Part shown: in pieces, positions 25,070-34,095 of the stretch | How positions within the stretch are numbered: the stretch's first letter is position 1 | Layout: every line of letters starts with the position of its first letter | Translations under genes and position numbers: made by a program | The notes under the pieces: generated by a model | Database searches by the model: none | Told to the model about the DNA's origin: nothing | Seen by the model: the letters and a program-made list of their open reading frames with translations, nothing else | Origin: Chryseobacterium sp. OV279 | GTDB taxonomy: Bacteria; Bacteroidota; Bacteroidia; Flavobacteriales; Weeksellaceae | Direction of reading: 5' to 3' | Length of the DNA: 64,000 nt | NCBI RefSeq assembly: GCF_900128945.1 | Contig: NZ_FQUD01000001.1 | Location: 682,001-746,000, forward strand

Positions 25070-26119
25070 TCAATTTTTCAGATAATAGATCTGAAACTTC
25101 CCCTGTCTCACATTACTTACTAAGAAATATTGTCCTGTTTTGGTCTTTATAGGATCAGAAGCGATTATTTTGGTATGGTCTTCTTTGGTAGAAACCGTTT
25201 TGTTACCAAGTTTTACATCATAATAATACATATAAACCGGATGGTAGCCGAAAGAAGCCACATAATGATTTCCTGTGCTGAACCATTGGTTTCCTGAAAC
25301 AATTTTATCCTTTATTTTGAAGGATACTGTATCTCTGTACTCTTTACGGATTTCAGGAGAGAAGCTGTTTTCGTTTGGAGAAAGTCTGATCTTCGGACGA
25401 ATTTGGGTGTAAATAGGATCCTTTTCCACAGCTGAATCTTTTGTTTTCAGATCCTGCAGGAGATTATAGGACACGAAATAAGTATTTTTCTGTCCGGGAT
25501 TAAACAGATAGTTACCACCATAGATCGCATGATCCGGAATTTCAGTATTCATGAGATCAGCTACCATTACAATCTGATCTGCTTTGTCCAGAACATTTTT
25601 CTGAAGGGCGGACTGTTCATCTTCTATTTTTTTGAAGAGCGCAGAGTCTTTTTCAGATTCACCGGTATGGAAAAGATGTTCATATTTCTTTGTAATATCG
25701 TTGAGGTCGTAGAAAGGTAGTAACTTTTTGTAACGGAAATCCGGAGCCAGATACTTCCGGTTATTGGCATATAAATTACCTGCCTCATCCATAAAAGCGA
25801 GGTTATTGATACTCGGCCTGTTCTTCCATTGCTCAGAAATAGCCAGCTTCCCTTCCTTCATTATAAAAATCATGTTGGTGCTGTTTTGGTGAGAATCTGT
25901 GACCGGGAAATTATACACAAAAAAGTAATTATCTTTAACCAGATAACTGCAGTTATCCTTCTGTGAAAGCGGAAGCTCCATAACCTTTTCCAAAACAACG
26001 GTCTTGTCTGAGAAATGGGGAAATTCAGGGATTTCAGGATGTTTGTCTTCTTCTACGTCTGTTTTGGGACTATAGCATGATGATAAAACGAAAAGCGACA
26101 ATACAAGTGAAATCCTCAT
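25070..26119 (-). CDS. Lipoprotein of unknown function
   Basis: A 349-aa protein with a lipoprotein signal (LSLFVLSSC, Cys15). The mature part alternates strands and loops (DNYFFVYNFPVTDSHQ, NNLAFMDEAGNLYANNRK, HYVASFGYHPVYMYYYDVKLG) in a pattern suggesting a beta-propeller-like surface protein. No family was recognised. It is convergent with rimM, with only 4 bp between the stop codons. Confidence 0.68.
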   Translation of the reverse strand: MRISLVLSLFVLSSCYSPKTDVEEDKHPEIPEFPHFSDKTVVLEKVMELPLSQKDNCSYLVKDNYFFVYNFPVTDSHQNSTNMIFIMKEGKLAISEQWKNRPSINNLAFMDEAGNLYANNRKYLAPDFRYKKLLPFYDLNDITKKYEHLFHTGESEKDSALFKKIEDEQSALQKNVLDKADQIVMVADLMNTEIPDHAIYGGNYLFNPGQKNTYFVSYNLLQDLKTKDSAVEKDPIYTQIRPKIRLSPNENSFSPEIRKEYRDTVSFKIKDKIVSGNQWFSTGNHYVASFGYHPVYMYYYDVKLGNKTVSTKEDHTKIIASDPIKTKTGQYFLVSNVRQGKFQIYYLKN

Positions 26120-26169
26120 GGTTTATTTTTATTAAAGATACATTTTTTACCCATTCAACAATATCCTGA

Positions 26170-26208
26170 CCTACCACTCATTGCTCATTACTCATTACTC
26201 ATTGCTCA
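26170..26208. repeat. Short tandem ATGAGTAATGAGCA repeat
   Basis: Five near-copies of CATTGCTCATTA / CATTACTCATTA sit directly behind the stop of the serine hydrolase gene. The same words recur as an inverted repeat at 56828-56869. Confidence 0.6.
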
Positions 26209-27855
26209 TTACTTATAATCCATGGCTGGTAGTAAATACTCCTGCACAATCTTCTCCGACTGCACATGCGCATAAGATTTGTTGTACGCTTTAGCTGTAA
26301 TTACGATCACTACAGGGATTTCTGTGAACATAATAATTTTGTTTCCGCCGTTTCCACTGCATTGATACGCTTCGAAATTCCGGTTTCCTACTTTATAGAT
26401 TTTTCTCCAGAATAAATAGCCATAACCTTCAGAATCAGGATCGTTCGTGAAATAATTGGTGAACGATTTTTTCACCCAGTTTTTATCGATAATATTCTTT
26501 CCGTTCCATACTCCATTATTTTTATAAAGCTGTCCAAACTTAGCAAAATCCACCGATTTCATACGTATTCCACCAGCCAGAGAAGGCTTTTGTTGTGGGG
26601 TAAACTGCCATTTGTAATGAGTGATGCCAAGCGGTTGAAATAATTTTTTATCTGCATACTTTTCCAGACCTTTTGGAACATTTTTGTCTAAAATATCTCC
26701 TGTCACCACAACGCCAGAAGTGAAATAATTCCAGACTTTTCCAGGCTTATTCTCGGTTGTAGACAAATCCAGGGTAAACTTTACCCAGTTGTCGGTAGGA
26801 TACATATTTTCCTCATTTCCAGGCGAGCTTTCGTCCTGATCATTACCATCAAATCCGGAGCTCATCGTCAGGAGACTTTTAATGGTAACGCTATCCTTTC
26901 CGGACGAATAGTTTTTGAATTGTTTCAGATCATAAAAATCTTTCAGCATCTGGTTTTCACTTTTAATGTGGCCGTCTTTTATCGCAATACCCATTAAAGC
27001 CGAAGCAAAAGACTTTCCTACCGAACGCGTATCCTGCAGAGAATCTCTTCCAGATTGGTTAAAATATTCCTCCAGAAGAAGCTTTTCATTTTTGATCACG
27101 ATAATACTTGTGATCTCTCTGAACCGGTTTTCAGCAATTTTTGTATTTAAAAGTTTTATTTTTTCCTGATCCGGTTTTTCATCTGAAACTTTCCATCCGC
27201 TGTTGGGCTGTATCTTTTGAATGGCAACTTGTTGTTGTGGGATGTTTTTACGGGGAATAGTTAAGTTAATTTCACCTGATGCAATCGTGTTTCCAACTTT
27301 TAATGATGGAGTTTTTAAGTAAGGCTTGATTTCAATTTTCAAAACATGTTTTCCCTCTTCCAGTGCATCAATTCCGCCGTTGCCAAGATAGAATCTCATC
27401 CACAAATACCTTCCCCACGAATCTTCGTTTTTTGAACTTGATAAAGGGATTCTCAGCGTAGTTTTTGTCTTTTTGTCCTCAGCAATTCCTGCTCCTGTAT
27501 TCAGATTTTCAGTGTAGATCAATTTTCCGTCAACAAAGAAGTTGAATTGATAATTTCCTTTTTTCAGAAGCTCATCGGCGGATAAAGACGGATCGATTTG
27601 GTGTAAATAATTAATCAGGGCATTGTCCATAAAAATGCGGATGCCCAAATCCTTATCTTCCTGAAATTCCATAGTCTTAAGAAAATCGGATTCTTTTAAT
27701 TGGTCCAGAGCTATACTTTTATCCAGGAAAACAATGGTGTTGATGTATTTTTTATGAAGAGGAAGCGTGATCGGATCCGGATCTGTAAGATTTTTGGATT
27801 GCCCCAAAGAAAGTCCGAAACTTAGAAATAAGGCAAACAGTAGAATAGATTTCAT
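26209..27855 (-). CDS. Serine hydrolase of the beta-lactamase/PBP-like family (long form)
   Basis: A 548-aa protein with a signal peptide (FALFLSFGLSLGQ). Residues about 20-200 are an extra N-terminal beta-rich domain not seen in the shorter hydrolase at 8161-9231. The catalytic domain follows: SxxK in TRSVGKSFASA (near residue 281), a YxS-type motif in WNYFTSGVVV and a terminal GNGG in CSGNGGNKII. These place it in the class C-like esterase/peptidase group, exported to the periplasm or surface. Substrate unknown. Confidence 0.83.
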   Translation of the reverse strand: MKSILLFALFLSFGLSLGQSKNLTDPDPITLPLHKKYINTIVFLDKSIALDQLKESDFLKTMEFQEDKDLGIRIFMDNALINYLHQIDPSLSADELLKKGNYQFNFFVDGKLIYTENLNTGAGIAEDKKTKTTLRIPLSSSKNEDSWGRYLWMRFYLGNGGIDALEEGKHVLKIEIKPYLKTPSLKVGNTIASGEINLTIPRKNIPQQQVAIQKIQPNSGWKVSDEKPDQEKIKLLNTKIAENRFREITSIIVIKNEKLLLEEYFNQSGRDSLQDTRSVGKSFASALMGIAIKDGHIKSENQMLKDFYDLKQFKNYSSGKDSVTIKSLLTMSSGFDGNDQDESSPGNEENMYPTDNWVKFTLDLSTTENKPGKVWNYFTSGVVVTGDILDKNVPKGLEKYADKKLFQPLGITHYKWQFTPQQKPSLAGGIRMKSVDFAKFGQLYKNNGVWNGKNIIDKNWVKKSFTNYFTNDPDSEGYGYLFWRKIYKVGNRNFEAYQCSGNGGNKIIMFTEIPVVIVITAKAYNKSYAHVQSEKIVQEYLLPAMDYK

Positions 27856-27921
27856 TTTAATATTTTATCTGAACAAAAGTATAAATAGGTTTTCAGAAAA
27901 AATAGAATGAAATTAACATTA

Positions 27922-28725
27922 TTATTTCTTCAGAAGAGTTTTGTATTGCAAAGGAGTAATCCCTGTATATTCTCTGAATGATCTGATAAAATGACTTTGA
28001 TCTGCAAAACCACATTCCAGGGCCACTTCAGCCAGAGATGGATAAGTGTTGAGAAGCGTCAGAGATTTATTGATCTTCAGTTTTCTGATGTACGCCCCTA
28101 AAGTACATTGAAAATGTTTTTGAAAGTCCCGGCTTAAATGAACAGGATGAACATCTAATGTCTTTGAAAGTTCTGTCAGGCTCAGTTTTTCCGTGAAATT
28201 TTCATGAAGTATTTCATCAATTTTACTGACCCAGGTTGGTTTTCTATCAAAATTTCCGCTTTTTTCTGTTAGCTGATTGAACAGATTAAGTAAAAGCTCG
28301 TGAACGGAAAGCTCAAAAGAAGCATCATTCACTTTTGTTTCCCTGAAAATCCTGTACATTAATAATTTTATAGCGGGATCTTTCAGGTTAAAGCTGCCTT
28401 CAATGGCGTCTTTGGAAACCCCAAACTGTTCAAACCAGTCTTCCGTAAGTTCAAGATGAAATCCTCTCGTAAAAATATCCGGTTTGATATTGTAATGAGC
28501 ATCTTCCCAATGATGGTAAAGCAGCGTTCCTGCAGGACAGTCATAGGTTTCCTTTTTGTTTCCCTCCGTCATATTTCCCTGCAGCAGAAAAGTGAAATAA
28601 GCATTTTCATGATAATGCCAGTCGACGTAGGGATGCGTGTATTCCGTATCCGTAATGGTCAATCCATCGAAACGTAGGGTTTCATTGGTCTGTCCGAAAA
28701 ATTCACCATTATGGAGGTTCTTCAT
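27922..28725 (-). CDS. AraC family transcriptional regulator
   Basis: A 267-aa protein. The N-terminal cupin-like sensor has HYHENAYFTFLLQGNM and HHWEDAHYNI. The C-terminal double helix-turn-helix includes LTELSKTLDVHPVHLSRDFQKHF and the family signature ALECGFADQSHFIRSFREYTGITPLQYK. It should regulate a nearby or distant operon in response to a small ligand. Its ATG follows the stop of the helix-turn-helix regulator gene by one base, so the two regulators are coexpressed. Confidence 0.92.
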   Translation of the reverse strand: MKNLHNGEFFGQTNETLRFDGLTITDTEYTHPYVDWHYHENAYFTFLLQGNMTEGNKKETYDCPAGTLLYHHWEDAHYNIKPDIFTRGFHLELTEDWFEQFGVSKDAIEGSFNLKDPAIKLLMYRIFRETKVNDASFELSVHELLLNLFNQLTEKSGNFDRKPTWVSKIDEILHENFTEKLSLTELSKTLDVHPVHLSRDFQKHFQCTLGAYIRKLKINKSLTLLNTYPSLAEVALECGFADQSHFIRSFREYTGITPLQYKTLLKK

Positions 28726-28726
28726 A

Positions 28727-29653
28727 TTATAGCTTTTGTTTTAAATTTTCAATCTGTTCGAACATTTTATTGAAAAATATCTTTCTGTCGCGGTTTCCGG
28801 ATGTGTTCAGTGATTTTGAATTTTTAATCTGATGTTCAAAATAATTCCGTGTTTCACCACAGGTTTTTTCGTCATTAATCAAAATATAGCCAAACATATT
28901 GATAGGTATGGCAAAAAGCGACTGTTGCGGATGATGGAAAAAAATGTCATTGGACAGATGCATCAGTTCATTTTCATACAAATGAAATTTTAGATTGCTT
29001 TCCGTTTTCTTCTCAATATATTCTATAAGTTCTCTGAGTTCTTTCAGGATAATTTCAGCTTCATTTTTCTGTAAAAGTCCGGTTTCGTAGTAGAATAATA
29101 TCTGCTGTAAAATACTGGAAATCGTCCTGTCATTCCACAATTCTACAACATTTTGTGCTTCGTATCTCTTCTTCAGCTCCTGCGTATTGGATTCAAAATA
29201 GGGTGGCGAAAATTGCATAAAAGGAATAAAAACCTGTTTTGCATTAAGCAGATTCATCCAGACATAAATCTTAAAACGGGAAAGCAATGTGTCCGAAAGC
29301 GTGTAGAAAAAAGGAATATCCTTGGCAGAATAATAGACAGTCATCTCATCAGACAGCGGTAAATTTTCAAAAACGCTCAGATTATTCTGAAAAAAAGACT
29401 GTAGATCTTCTGTTTTGTCCACACCCGAAGTTTTCTGAACCACAAGCTGTTGATCTGAAGTGATAAACTGATTGAGAGAAATCTGATAATACTTTGCCAG
29501 CTCCAGAGCTTCTTCAAAACTGAACTTTGCTTTCAGAGACGTTCTTCTGTGGGATGCATCATAGCTTATGTTGAGAATATTGGCGATCTCATCATTCAAA
29601 GATTTGTCTCCAATTTTCTTTCGTATTTCCTTAAGTAAAAGTTCCTGATGCAT
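28727..29653 (-). CDS. Helix-turn-helix (XRE/BetR-like) transcriptional regulator
   Basis: A 308-aa protein from the ATG at 29653 (MHQELLLKEIRKKIG). The in-frame ATG at 29704 lies upstream of the promoter box and was rejected. The N-terminal helix-turn-helix reads SLNDEIANILNISYDASHRR...FSFEEALELAKYY; the long helical C-terminus (about 220 aa) is a sensor of a type common in Bacteroidota. Two identical palindromes occupy the divergent promoter region, one on its own -7 box, so it is probably autoregulated. The AraC gene follows one base after its stop. Confidence 0.78.
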   Translation of the reverse strand: MHQELLLKEIRKKIGDKSLNDEIANILNISYDASHRRTSLKAKFSFEEALELAKYYQISLNQFITSDQQLVVQKTSGVDKTEDLQSFFQNNLSVFENLPLSDEMTVYYSAKDIPFFYTLSDTLLSRFKIYVWMNLLNAKQVFIPFMQFSPPYFESNTQELKKRYEAQNVVELWNDRTISSILQQILFYYETGLLQKNEAEIILKELRELIEYIEKKTESNLKFHLYENELMHLSNDIFFHHPQQSLFAIPINMFGYILINDEKTCGETRNYFEHQIKNSKSLNTSGNRDRKIFFNKMFEQIENLKQKL

Positions 29654-29658
29654 GTTTT

Positions 29659-29671
29659 TGTGATTTTCACA
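29659..29671. promoter_or_regulatory. Palindrome 1 (TGTGATTTTCACA) on the regulator promoter
   Basis: A 13-bp palindrome, extendable to TTTGTGA/TCACAAA arms (29657-29673). It overlaps the minus-strand -7 box TACATTTG (29670-29677) of the helix-turn-helix regulator gene, a position suited to self-repression. Confidence 0.65.
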
Positions 29672-29677
29672 AATGTA
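29670..29677 (-). promoter_or_regulatory. TAnnTTTG -7 box of the helix-turn-helix regulator
   Basis: Minus-strand TACATTTG, 16 bp before the ATG at 29653, overlapping palindrome 1. It supports the 29653 start. Confidence 0.55.
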
Positions 29678-29711
29678 CTCCTTTATTTTAATTTTTTTTC
29701 GCATTCGGAAT

Positions 29712-29724
29712 TGTGATTTTCACA
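29712..29724. promoter_or_regulatory. Palindrome 2 (TGTGATTTTCACA) before the divergent gene
   Basis: Identical in all 13 bases to palindrome 1 and exactly 53 bp from it, about five helical turns. It ends 2 bp before the plus-strand -7 box TACTTTTG. Confidence 0.65.
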
Positions 29725-29726
29725 GA

Positions 29727-29734
29727 TACTTTTG
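29727..29734 (+). promoter_or_regulatory. TAnnTTTG -7 box of the surface-repeat operon
   Basis: TACTTTTG, 25 bp before the ATG at 29760, directly next to palindrome 2. Confidence 0.55.
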
Positions 29735-29759
29735 ATGTATCATTTTAAAACAATGCGTT

Positions 29760-30452
29760 ATGAAAATAAAATTGTTAATGATGATCGGTCTCTTTGCGGG
29801 AAGTGTCATCAGTGCTCAGGATAGTTTGCAGGTTGAAAGAATAAAATCAAAAGTAATTACATTCACTCCGAAAGCTCAAGTGGAAAATACCAATGGAATT
29901 AATCTTGGTGTAGTGGATGATTATCAATCCCAAACAATCAACGGGCTTAATCTGCAGGGGAATCCATTTTCTTTGATTTATCCTTTGCTGCCTCATGCCA
30001 TTAAAGTTCCTACCGATGAGCAGGCAACAGTTTTTATCAACGGCCTTCATATTTCTACAGGAGGCGTTACTAATGCTAAAAAACTGAATGGAATCGGAAT
30101 CTCAATGTATCATGTTGCCCAGACCACCAATGGGTTTACAGTAAACGGATTTAATAATAACTCTGGTAAGCTGAATGGGCTGCATATTTCCTTTATCAAT
30201 AATTCGGCAGGTACCGGGAAAGGACTTTTAATCTCTTTTAGCAACACAGCTGATCAATTTGGAGGAGTTCAATTGGGACTTTATAACCATACAGGAACAA
30301 TGAAAGGTATTCAGGCCGGAGCTGTGAATGTGAGTAAAGATCATAAAGGTATGCAAATAGGCCTGGTAAATAAAACAGACAGGAATAAAGGTCTTCAGAT
30401 CGGTTTTTGGAATAAGAATGCCAAAAGAACGCTGCCATTTATCAACTTTTAA
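29760..30452 (+). CDS. LA_2272-type surface-repeat protein
   Basis: A 230-aa protein with a signal peptide (MIGLFAGSVISAQ). The body is a run of short repeats of the pattern NG-L-x-I-S-x-x-N or G-x-Q-x-G-x-x-N: NGINLGVVDD, NGLNLQGN, NGLHISTG, NGIGISMYH, NGLHISFINN, GGVQLGLYN, KGIQAGAVN, KGMQIGLVN, KGLQIGFWN. Such repeats fold as a solenoid and occur in LA_2272-family surface proteins. It is divergent from the helix-turn-helix regulator and is the likely target of it. The following gene starts 3 bp after its stop. Confidence 0.75.
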   Translation: MKIKLLMMIGLFAGSVISAQDSLQVERIKSKVITFTPKAQVENTNGINLGVVDDYQSQTINGLNLQGNPFSLIYPLLPHAIKVPTDEQATVFINGLHISTGGVTNAKKLNGIGISMYHVAQTTNGFTVNGFNNNSGKLNGLHISFINNSAGTGKGLLISFSNTADQFGGVQLGLYNHTGTMKGIQAGAVNVSKDHKGMQIGLVNKTDRNKGLQIGFWNKNAKRTLPFINF

Positions 30453-30455
30453 CCT

Positions 30456-31085
30456 ATGAAAACGATTGTTTTTTGTTTGGTATGCTGTATCAATATAACA
30501 GCCCAAACCGGAGAAATTAATGATCACCGGAAAAGATCACTGATTGAGGCTGGGAGCTATCTGAATTTTTCTGCTGAAAAAGTAAAGCAGAGCCCTGGAT
30601 TTTACATTGGATATTGGTACCGCTATCCGGTCGATGAAACGAAAACTCACCTGGAAATAGGAGGTAACTTCAATTTTAGTAATAGTTTGTATGATTTTGA
30701 TTATGGTAAAAAGGGACTGCTTTACAGGGTGCGTTCTCAGGAATTTATAGTGAATTTGGGTGCTAGGCTGGTCAAAAGTTATCCTGTGAGAAATAATAGA
30801 ATAGAATGGGTAAGTGAACTCAGTTTTCACAATTTATTCTTTGACGGCAATGGGATACCATCTGATGAGCCTGAGCAAAACGATAATCAAAATACAATTC
30901 ATATTGATACCAAACTGGAAAGTGTTGCCTCACTAAAAATTGGACAGGGAATAAGGTTCTGGAGAAAGAATATAGGATTGGGCATTCAGGCTTCATACAT
31001 GCCCTATCAACTCTGGTACAGAAATACAGTTCCGAAAGATTTTAATTCTTTCTCCGTAGAAACAGGAATATACTTTAAGTTTTAG
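30456..31085 (+). CDS. Secreted, probable outer-membrane beta-barrel protein
   Basis: A 209-aa protein with a short signal peptide (VFCLVCCINITAQ). Alternating amphipathic strands with aromatic ends (GFYIGYWYRY, HLEIGGNFNF, GLGIQASYMPYQLWY) run to the terminal Phe in VETGIYFKF, a signature of barrel insertion. Family not recognised. It starts 3 bp after the surface-repeat gene, so both are cotranscribed and likely act together at the outer membrane. Confidence 0.7.
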   Translation: MKTIVFCLVCCINITAQTGEINDHRKRSLIEAGSYLNFSAEKVKQSPGFYIGYWYRYPVDETKTHLEIGGNFNFSNSLYDFDYGKKGLLYRVRSQEFIVNLGARLVKSYPVRNNRIEWVSELSFHNLFFDGNGIPSDEPEQNDNQNTIHIDTKLESVASLKIGQGIRFWRKNIGLGIQASYMPYQLWYRNTVPKDFNSFSVETGIYFKF

Positions 31086-31117
31086 ATGAAATAATTGATT
31101 TAAGAAAACAAAAAAAT

Positions 31118-31717
31118 ATGAAAAAATTACCATATCTGCTGATCGCAACCAGATTTATCCTGGCTCCGGTGATTCTGTTATTAGCTTATTTTAAAGGAAC
31201 AGAAGCAGGATCTTTAATTTTAGGATTGATGTATTTCGGCTTAATGACGGATATTTTCGATGGAATCATTGCACGGAAGGTTGGCGTTTCCTCGGAAAAA
31301 TTAAGAAGACTGGACAGTCAGACCGATTTGATTTTCTGGCTCTCCTTAGGTTTTGCATCTTATTTTCTGAATCCTGATCTGATTAAAAATGAATGGCAGG
31401 GAATTCTTTTAATCTTAGTGATGGAAGCACTTTGCTACGTCGTCAGTATCTGGAAATTCGGAAAAGAGACCTGTACGCATGCATTTCTGTCAAAAATGTG
31501 GGGTTTGAGTCTGCTGATTGCCTTTACCTATCTGATCGGATTTCAGCAAACAGGCTGGGCATTTTATCTCACCGTCGGACTGGGATTTGTCTCTCATATT
31601 GATGTGATTCTAATTGTCTTATTGCTTCCAAAATGGCAGTACGACGTACCGAGTTCCTATCATGCATGGAAGATACGGAATGGAAAAGAGCTGAAGAAAA
31701 CCGTATTCTTTAATTAG
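31118..31717 (+). CDS. CDP-alcohol phosphatidyltransferase family protein
   Basis: A 199-aa integral membrane protein. The catalytic motif D-x-x-DG-x-x-AR is present in MTDIFDGIIARK (about residues 44-53), followed by LDSQTD supplying the last two aspartates. The glycine normally four residues before the LD pair is Leu here (KLRRLD). The family forms phospholipids from a CDP-linked lipid and an alcohol; the alcohol cannot be told. It lies 32 bp downstream of the barrel gene and could be in the same operon. Confidence 0.82.
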   Translation: MKKLPYLLIATRFILAPVILLLAYFKGTEAGSLILGLMYFGLMTDIFDGIIARKVGVSSEKLRRLDSQTDLIFWLSLGFASYFLNPDLIKNEWQGILLILVMEALCYVVSIWKFGKETCTHAFLSKMWGLSLLIAFTYLIGFQQTGWAFYLTVGLGFVSHIDVILIVLLLPKWQYDVPSSYHAWKIRNGKELKKTVFFN

Positions 31718-31898
31718 AGAGTGAATGTAAAGAAAGGAAGTGGGAAGTTTAAAGAGTAACGCTGTCACTCGTTTTCAGTGACTTTTTGTATCCCTATAGA
31801 CTCTTCCGATTATATCCTAAAGTATTTGAATGCCAATTGGTCTAAATAAACCAAATGTGGTTATTTAAAAGATAAATTAAAATTTAAACTTAATAAAA

Positions 31899-32282
31899 AT
31901 GAAAAAACTTATTGTACCGTTAATTTGCTTGTTGGCCGCAGTGTTGAATCTTCTCCTATTGAAGTTTAGTTTCATAACTTGGTTTGTACTGGCACCAATT
32001 GTTTTATTTTTTATTTTCCATACATTGATCATTAATGCAATGCATAGTTTGGCTATTAGGATCTGCTATGGTTTGGCTTTTATGATACTGCTGATCTTTC
32101 CACTCTTACTTCCTATTATCTTTTATTTTAATATAGGTGGTATAGCAGAAGATGGCCAATCTGCATTGGCGTTTGTCTTTTTACCTATTTATGCTTGCAT
32201 GTTGGGTGTGCTTCCTTGCTTGGTAGCACTGATATTAAAAAAGAGAAATAGGAAAAAGAATCTTCAGGCAGGGATGTTGTAA
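31899..32282 (+). CDS. Small membrane protein of unknown function
   Basis: A 127-aa protein with four hydrophobic segments (LIVPLICLLAAVLNLLLL, WFVLAPIVLFFIFHTLII, YGLAFMILLIFPLLLPIIFYF, ALAFVFLPIYACMLGVLPCLVALIL) and a basic C-terminus (KKRNRKKN). No family was recognised. Single gene in otherwise empty DNA: 181 bp before and 205 bp after it carry nothing else except the asnS promoter. Confidence 0.6.
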   Translation: MKKLIVPLICLLAAVLNLLLLKFSFITWFVLAPIVLFFIFHTLIINAMHSLAIRICYGLAFMILLIFPLLLPIIFYFNIGGIAEDGQSALAFVFLPIYACMLGVLPCLVALILKKRNRKKNLQAGML

Positions 32283-32442
32283 TATGCATGTGTAGCTGCA
32301 AAACATTATATTGATAGATTTAATAAATATTTATCGTTGTATCATCGCCTGGATAATATCCATAGCATAATTTTAGATTCAATATTTTAATAAATGATTT
32401 TTTAAAAATACAGCGTAATCATTAAGTTGCGCTGTTTTTTTG

Positions 32443-32450
32443 TAACTTTG
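32443..32450 (+). promoter_or_regulatory. TAnnTTTG -7 promoter box of asnS
   Basis: TAACTTTG, 37 bp before the asnS ATG. Confidence 0.6.
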
Positions 32451-32487
32451 CAGACGTTAATTTTATACGAAAATTTATAATCAACAA

Positions 32488-33936
32488 ATGAAAAAGCAGA
32501 CGATTAAAGAAATCCTACAGGATTACAAGAAAGTATTACATCATGACATTACAGTTTACGGATGGGTAAGATCATTCCGTGCCAATCGCTTTATTGCCCT
32601 TAATGATGGATCTACGATTAATAATTTGCAGATAGTTGTTGATTTCGAAAATTTTGATGAAGAGATTCTTAAGAAGATCAGTACAGCTTCTTCCCTGAAA
32701 GTAATCGGAGAAGTGGTGGAAAGCCAGGGAGCAGGACAGGCAGTGGAAATTATTGCTAAAAAGATCATCATCTTAGGTGATAACTTCACAGAAGAACTTC
32801 AGAACACGATTCTTCAGCCTAAAAAACACAGTTTAGAGAAACTTCGTGAGCAGGCGCACTTAAGATTCAGAACCAATGTATTTGGAGCTGTTTTCAGAGT
32901 ACGTCACGCGGTGAGCTTTGCCGTGCATTCATTCTTTAACCAAAACCAGTTTTTCTATATCAACACACCGGTGATTACAGGTGCAGATGCAGAAGGTGCA
33001 GGTGAAATGTTCGGTGTCACCAACTTTGACCTGAACAATATGCCAAGAACGGAAGAAGGGGAAATTGATTTTGCACAGGATTTTTTCGGTAAAAAGACCA
33101 ACCTTACGGTTTCAGGACAGCTTGAAGGAGAAACGGCAGCCATGGGATTAGGTAGAATTTATACATTCGGACCTACTTTCCGTGCAGAAAACTCAAATAC
33201 GACAAGACACCTTGCGGAGTTCTGGATGATAGAGCCGGAAGTGGCATTCAACAACCTTGAAGACAACATCGACCTTGCGGAAGATTTCTTAAAATATGTG
33301 ATCCAGTATGTTCTTGACAACTGTAAAGATGATCTTGAATTCCTGAACAACCGTTTTGAAGAAGAACAGAAAGGAAAGCCTGAAAAAGACAGAGCGAAAG
33401 AAGGTCTTATCGAAAAACTTCAGAACGTTATCGCTAAACGTTTCAAACGTGTTAGCTATACGGAAGCTATTGAGATCTTACTGAACTCTAAAGAAAATAA
33501 AAAAGGAAAATTCCAGTATCCGGTGGAGAACTGGGGAACGGATCTTCAGTCTGAGCATGAAAGATACCTGGTTGAAAAGCATTTTGAATGCCCGGTAGTA
33601 TTGTTCGACTATCCGAAAGAAATTAAAGCGTTCTACATGAAACTGAACGATGACAATAAGACCGTTGCAGCAATGGACGTTCTTTTCCCGGGAATCGGGG
33701 AGATCATCGGAGGTTCTGAGAGAGAAGCGAGATTAGACGTATTAAAACAGAAAATGGAAGACATGCACGTAGATGCAGAAGAGCTTTGGTGGTACCTTGA
33801 TACCCGAAAGTTCGGTTCTGTGCCGCATGCAGGCTTCGGATTAGGGTTGGAAAGACTGGTTCTTTTTGTAACAGGAATGACCAATATCAGAGATGTGATT
33901 CCTTTCCCTAGAACGCCGAAAAGTGCTGAATTCTAG
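32488..33936 (+). CDS. asnS: Asparagine--tRNA ligase
   Basis: A 482-aa class II synthetase charging tRNA-Asn. The N-terminal OB-fold anticodon-binding domain ([20 protein letters not shown]) is followed by the catalytic domain. Motif 2 reads [26 protein letters not shown], with the asparagine-specific pattern, and motif 3 reads [29 protein letters not shown]. Length is normal. It is transcribed from its own promoter and ends at a strong hairpin. Confidence 0.98.
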   Translation: MKKQTIKEILQDYKKVLHHDITVYGWVRSFRANRFIALNDGSTINNLQIVVDFENFDEEILKKISTASSLKVIGEVVESQGAGQAVEIIAKKIIILGDNFTEELQNTILQPKKHSLEKLREQAHLRFRTNVFGAVFRVRHAVSFAVHSFFNQNQFFYINTPVITGADAEGAGEMFGVTNFDLNNMPRTEEGEIDFAQDFFGKKTNLTVSGQLEGETAAMGLGRIYTFGPTFRAENSNTTRHLAEFWMIEPEVAFNNLEDNIDLAEDFLKYVIQYVLDNCKDDLEFLNNRFEEEQKGKPEKDRAKEGLIEKLQNVIAKRFKRVSYTEAIEILLNSKENKKGKFQYPVENWGTDLQSEHERYLVEKHFECPVVLFDYPKEIKAFYMKLNDDNKTVAAMDVLFPGIGEIIGGSEREARLDVLKQKMEDMHVDAEELWWYLDTRKFGSVPHAGFGLGLERLVLFVTGMTNIRDVIPFPRTPKSAEF

Positions 33937-33943
33937 ATCAATA

Positions 33944-33977
33944 AAAAAAGCCTTAATGTAAAAATTAAGGCTTTTTT
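33944..33977 (+). terminator. Rho-independent terminator of asnS
   Basis: AAAAAAGCCTTAAT (33944-33957) and ATTAAGGCTTTTTT (33964-33977) form 14-bp arms with a 6-nt loop, ending in T6. Confidence 0.9.
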
Positions 33978-34095
33978 GTTTTCTAATAGTTTATTATATT
34001 AATAAGTGTAATGCAAAAATCATGCTAAATGTGTTTTTTGTCGAATTAATTTATTAAATTCGTAGAATATGTTATGTTAAAACACAAAGACTAAT

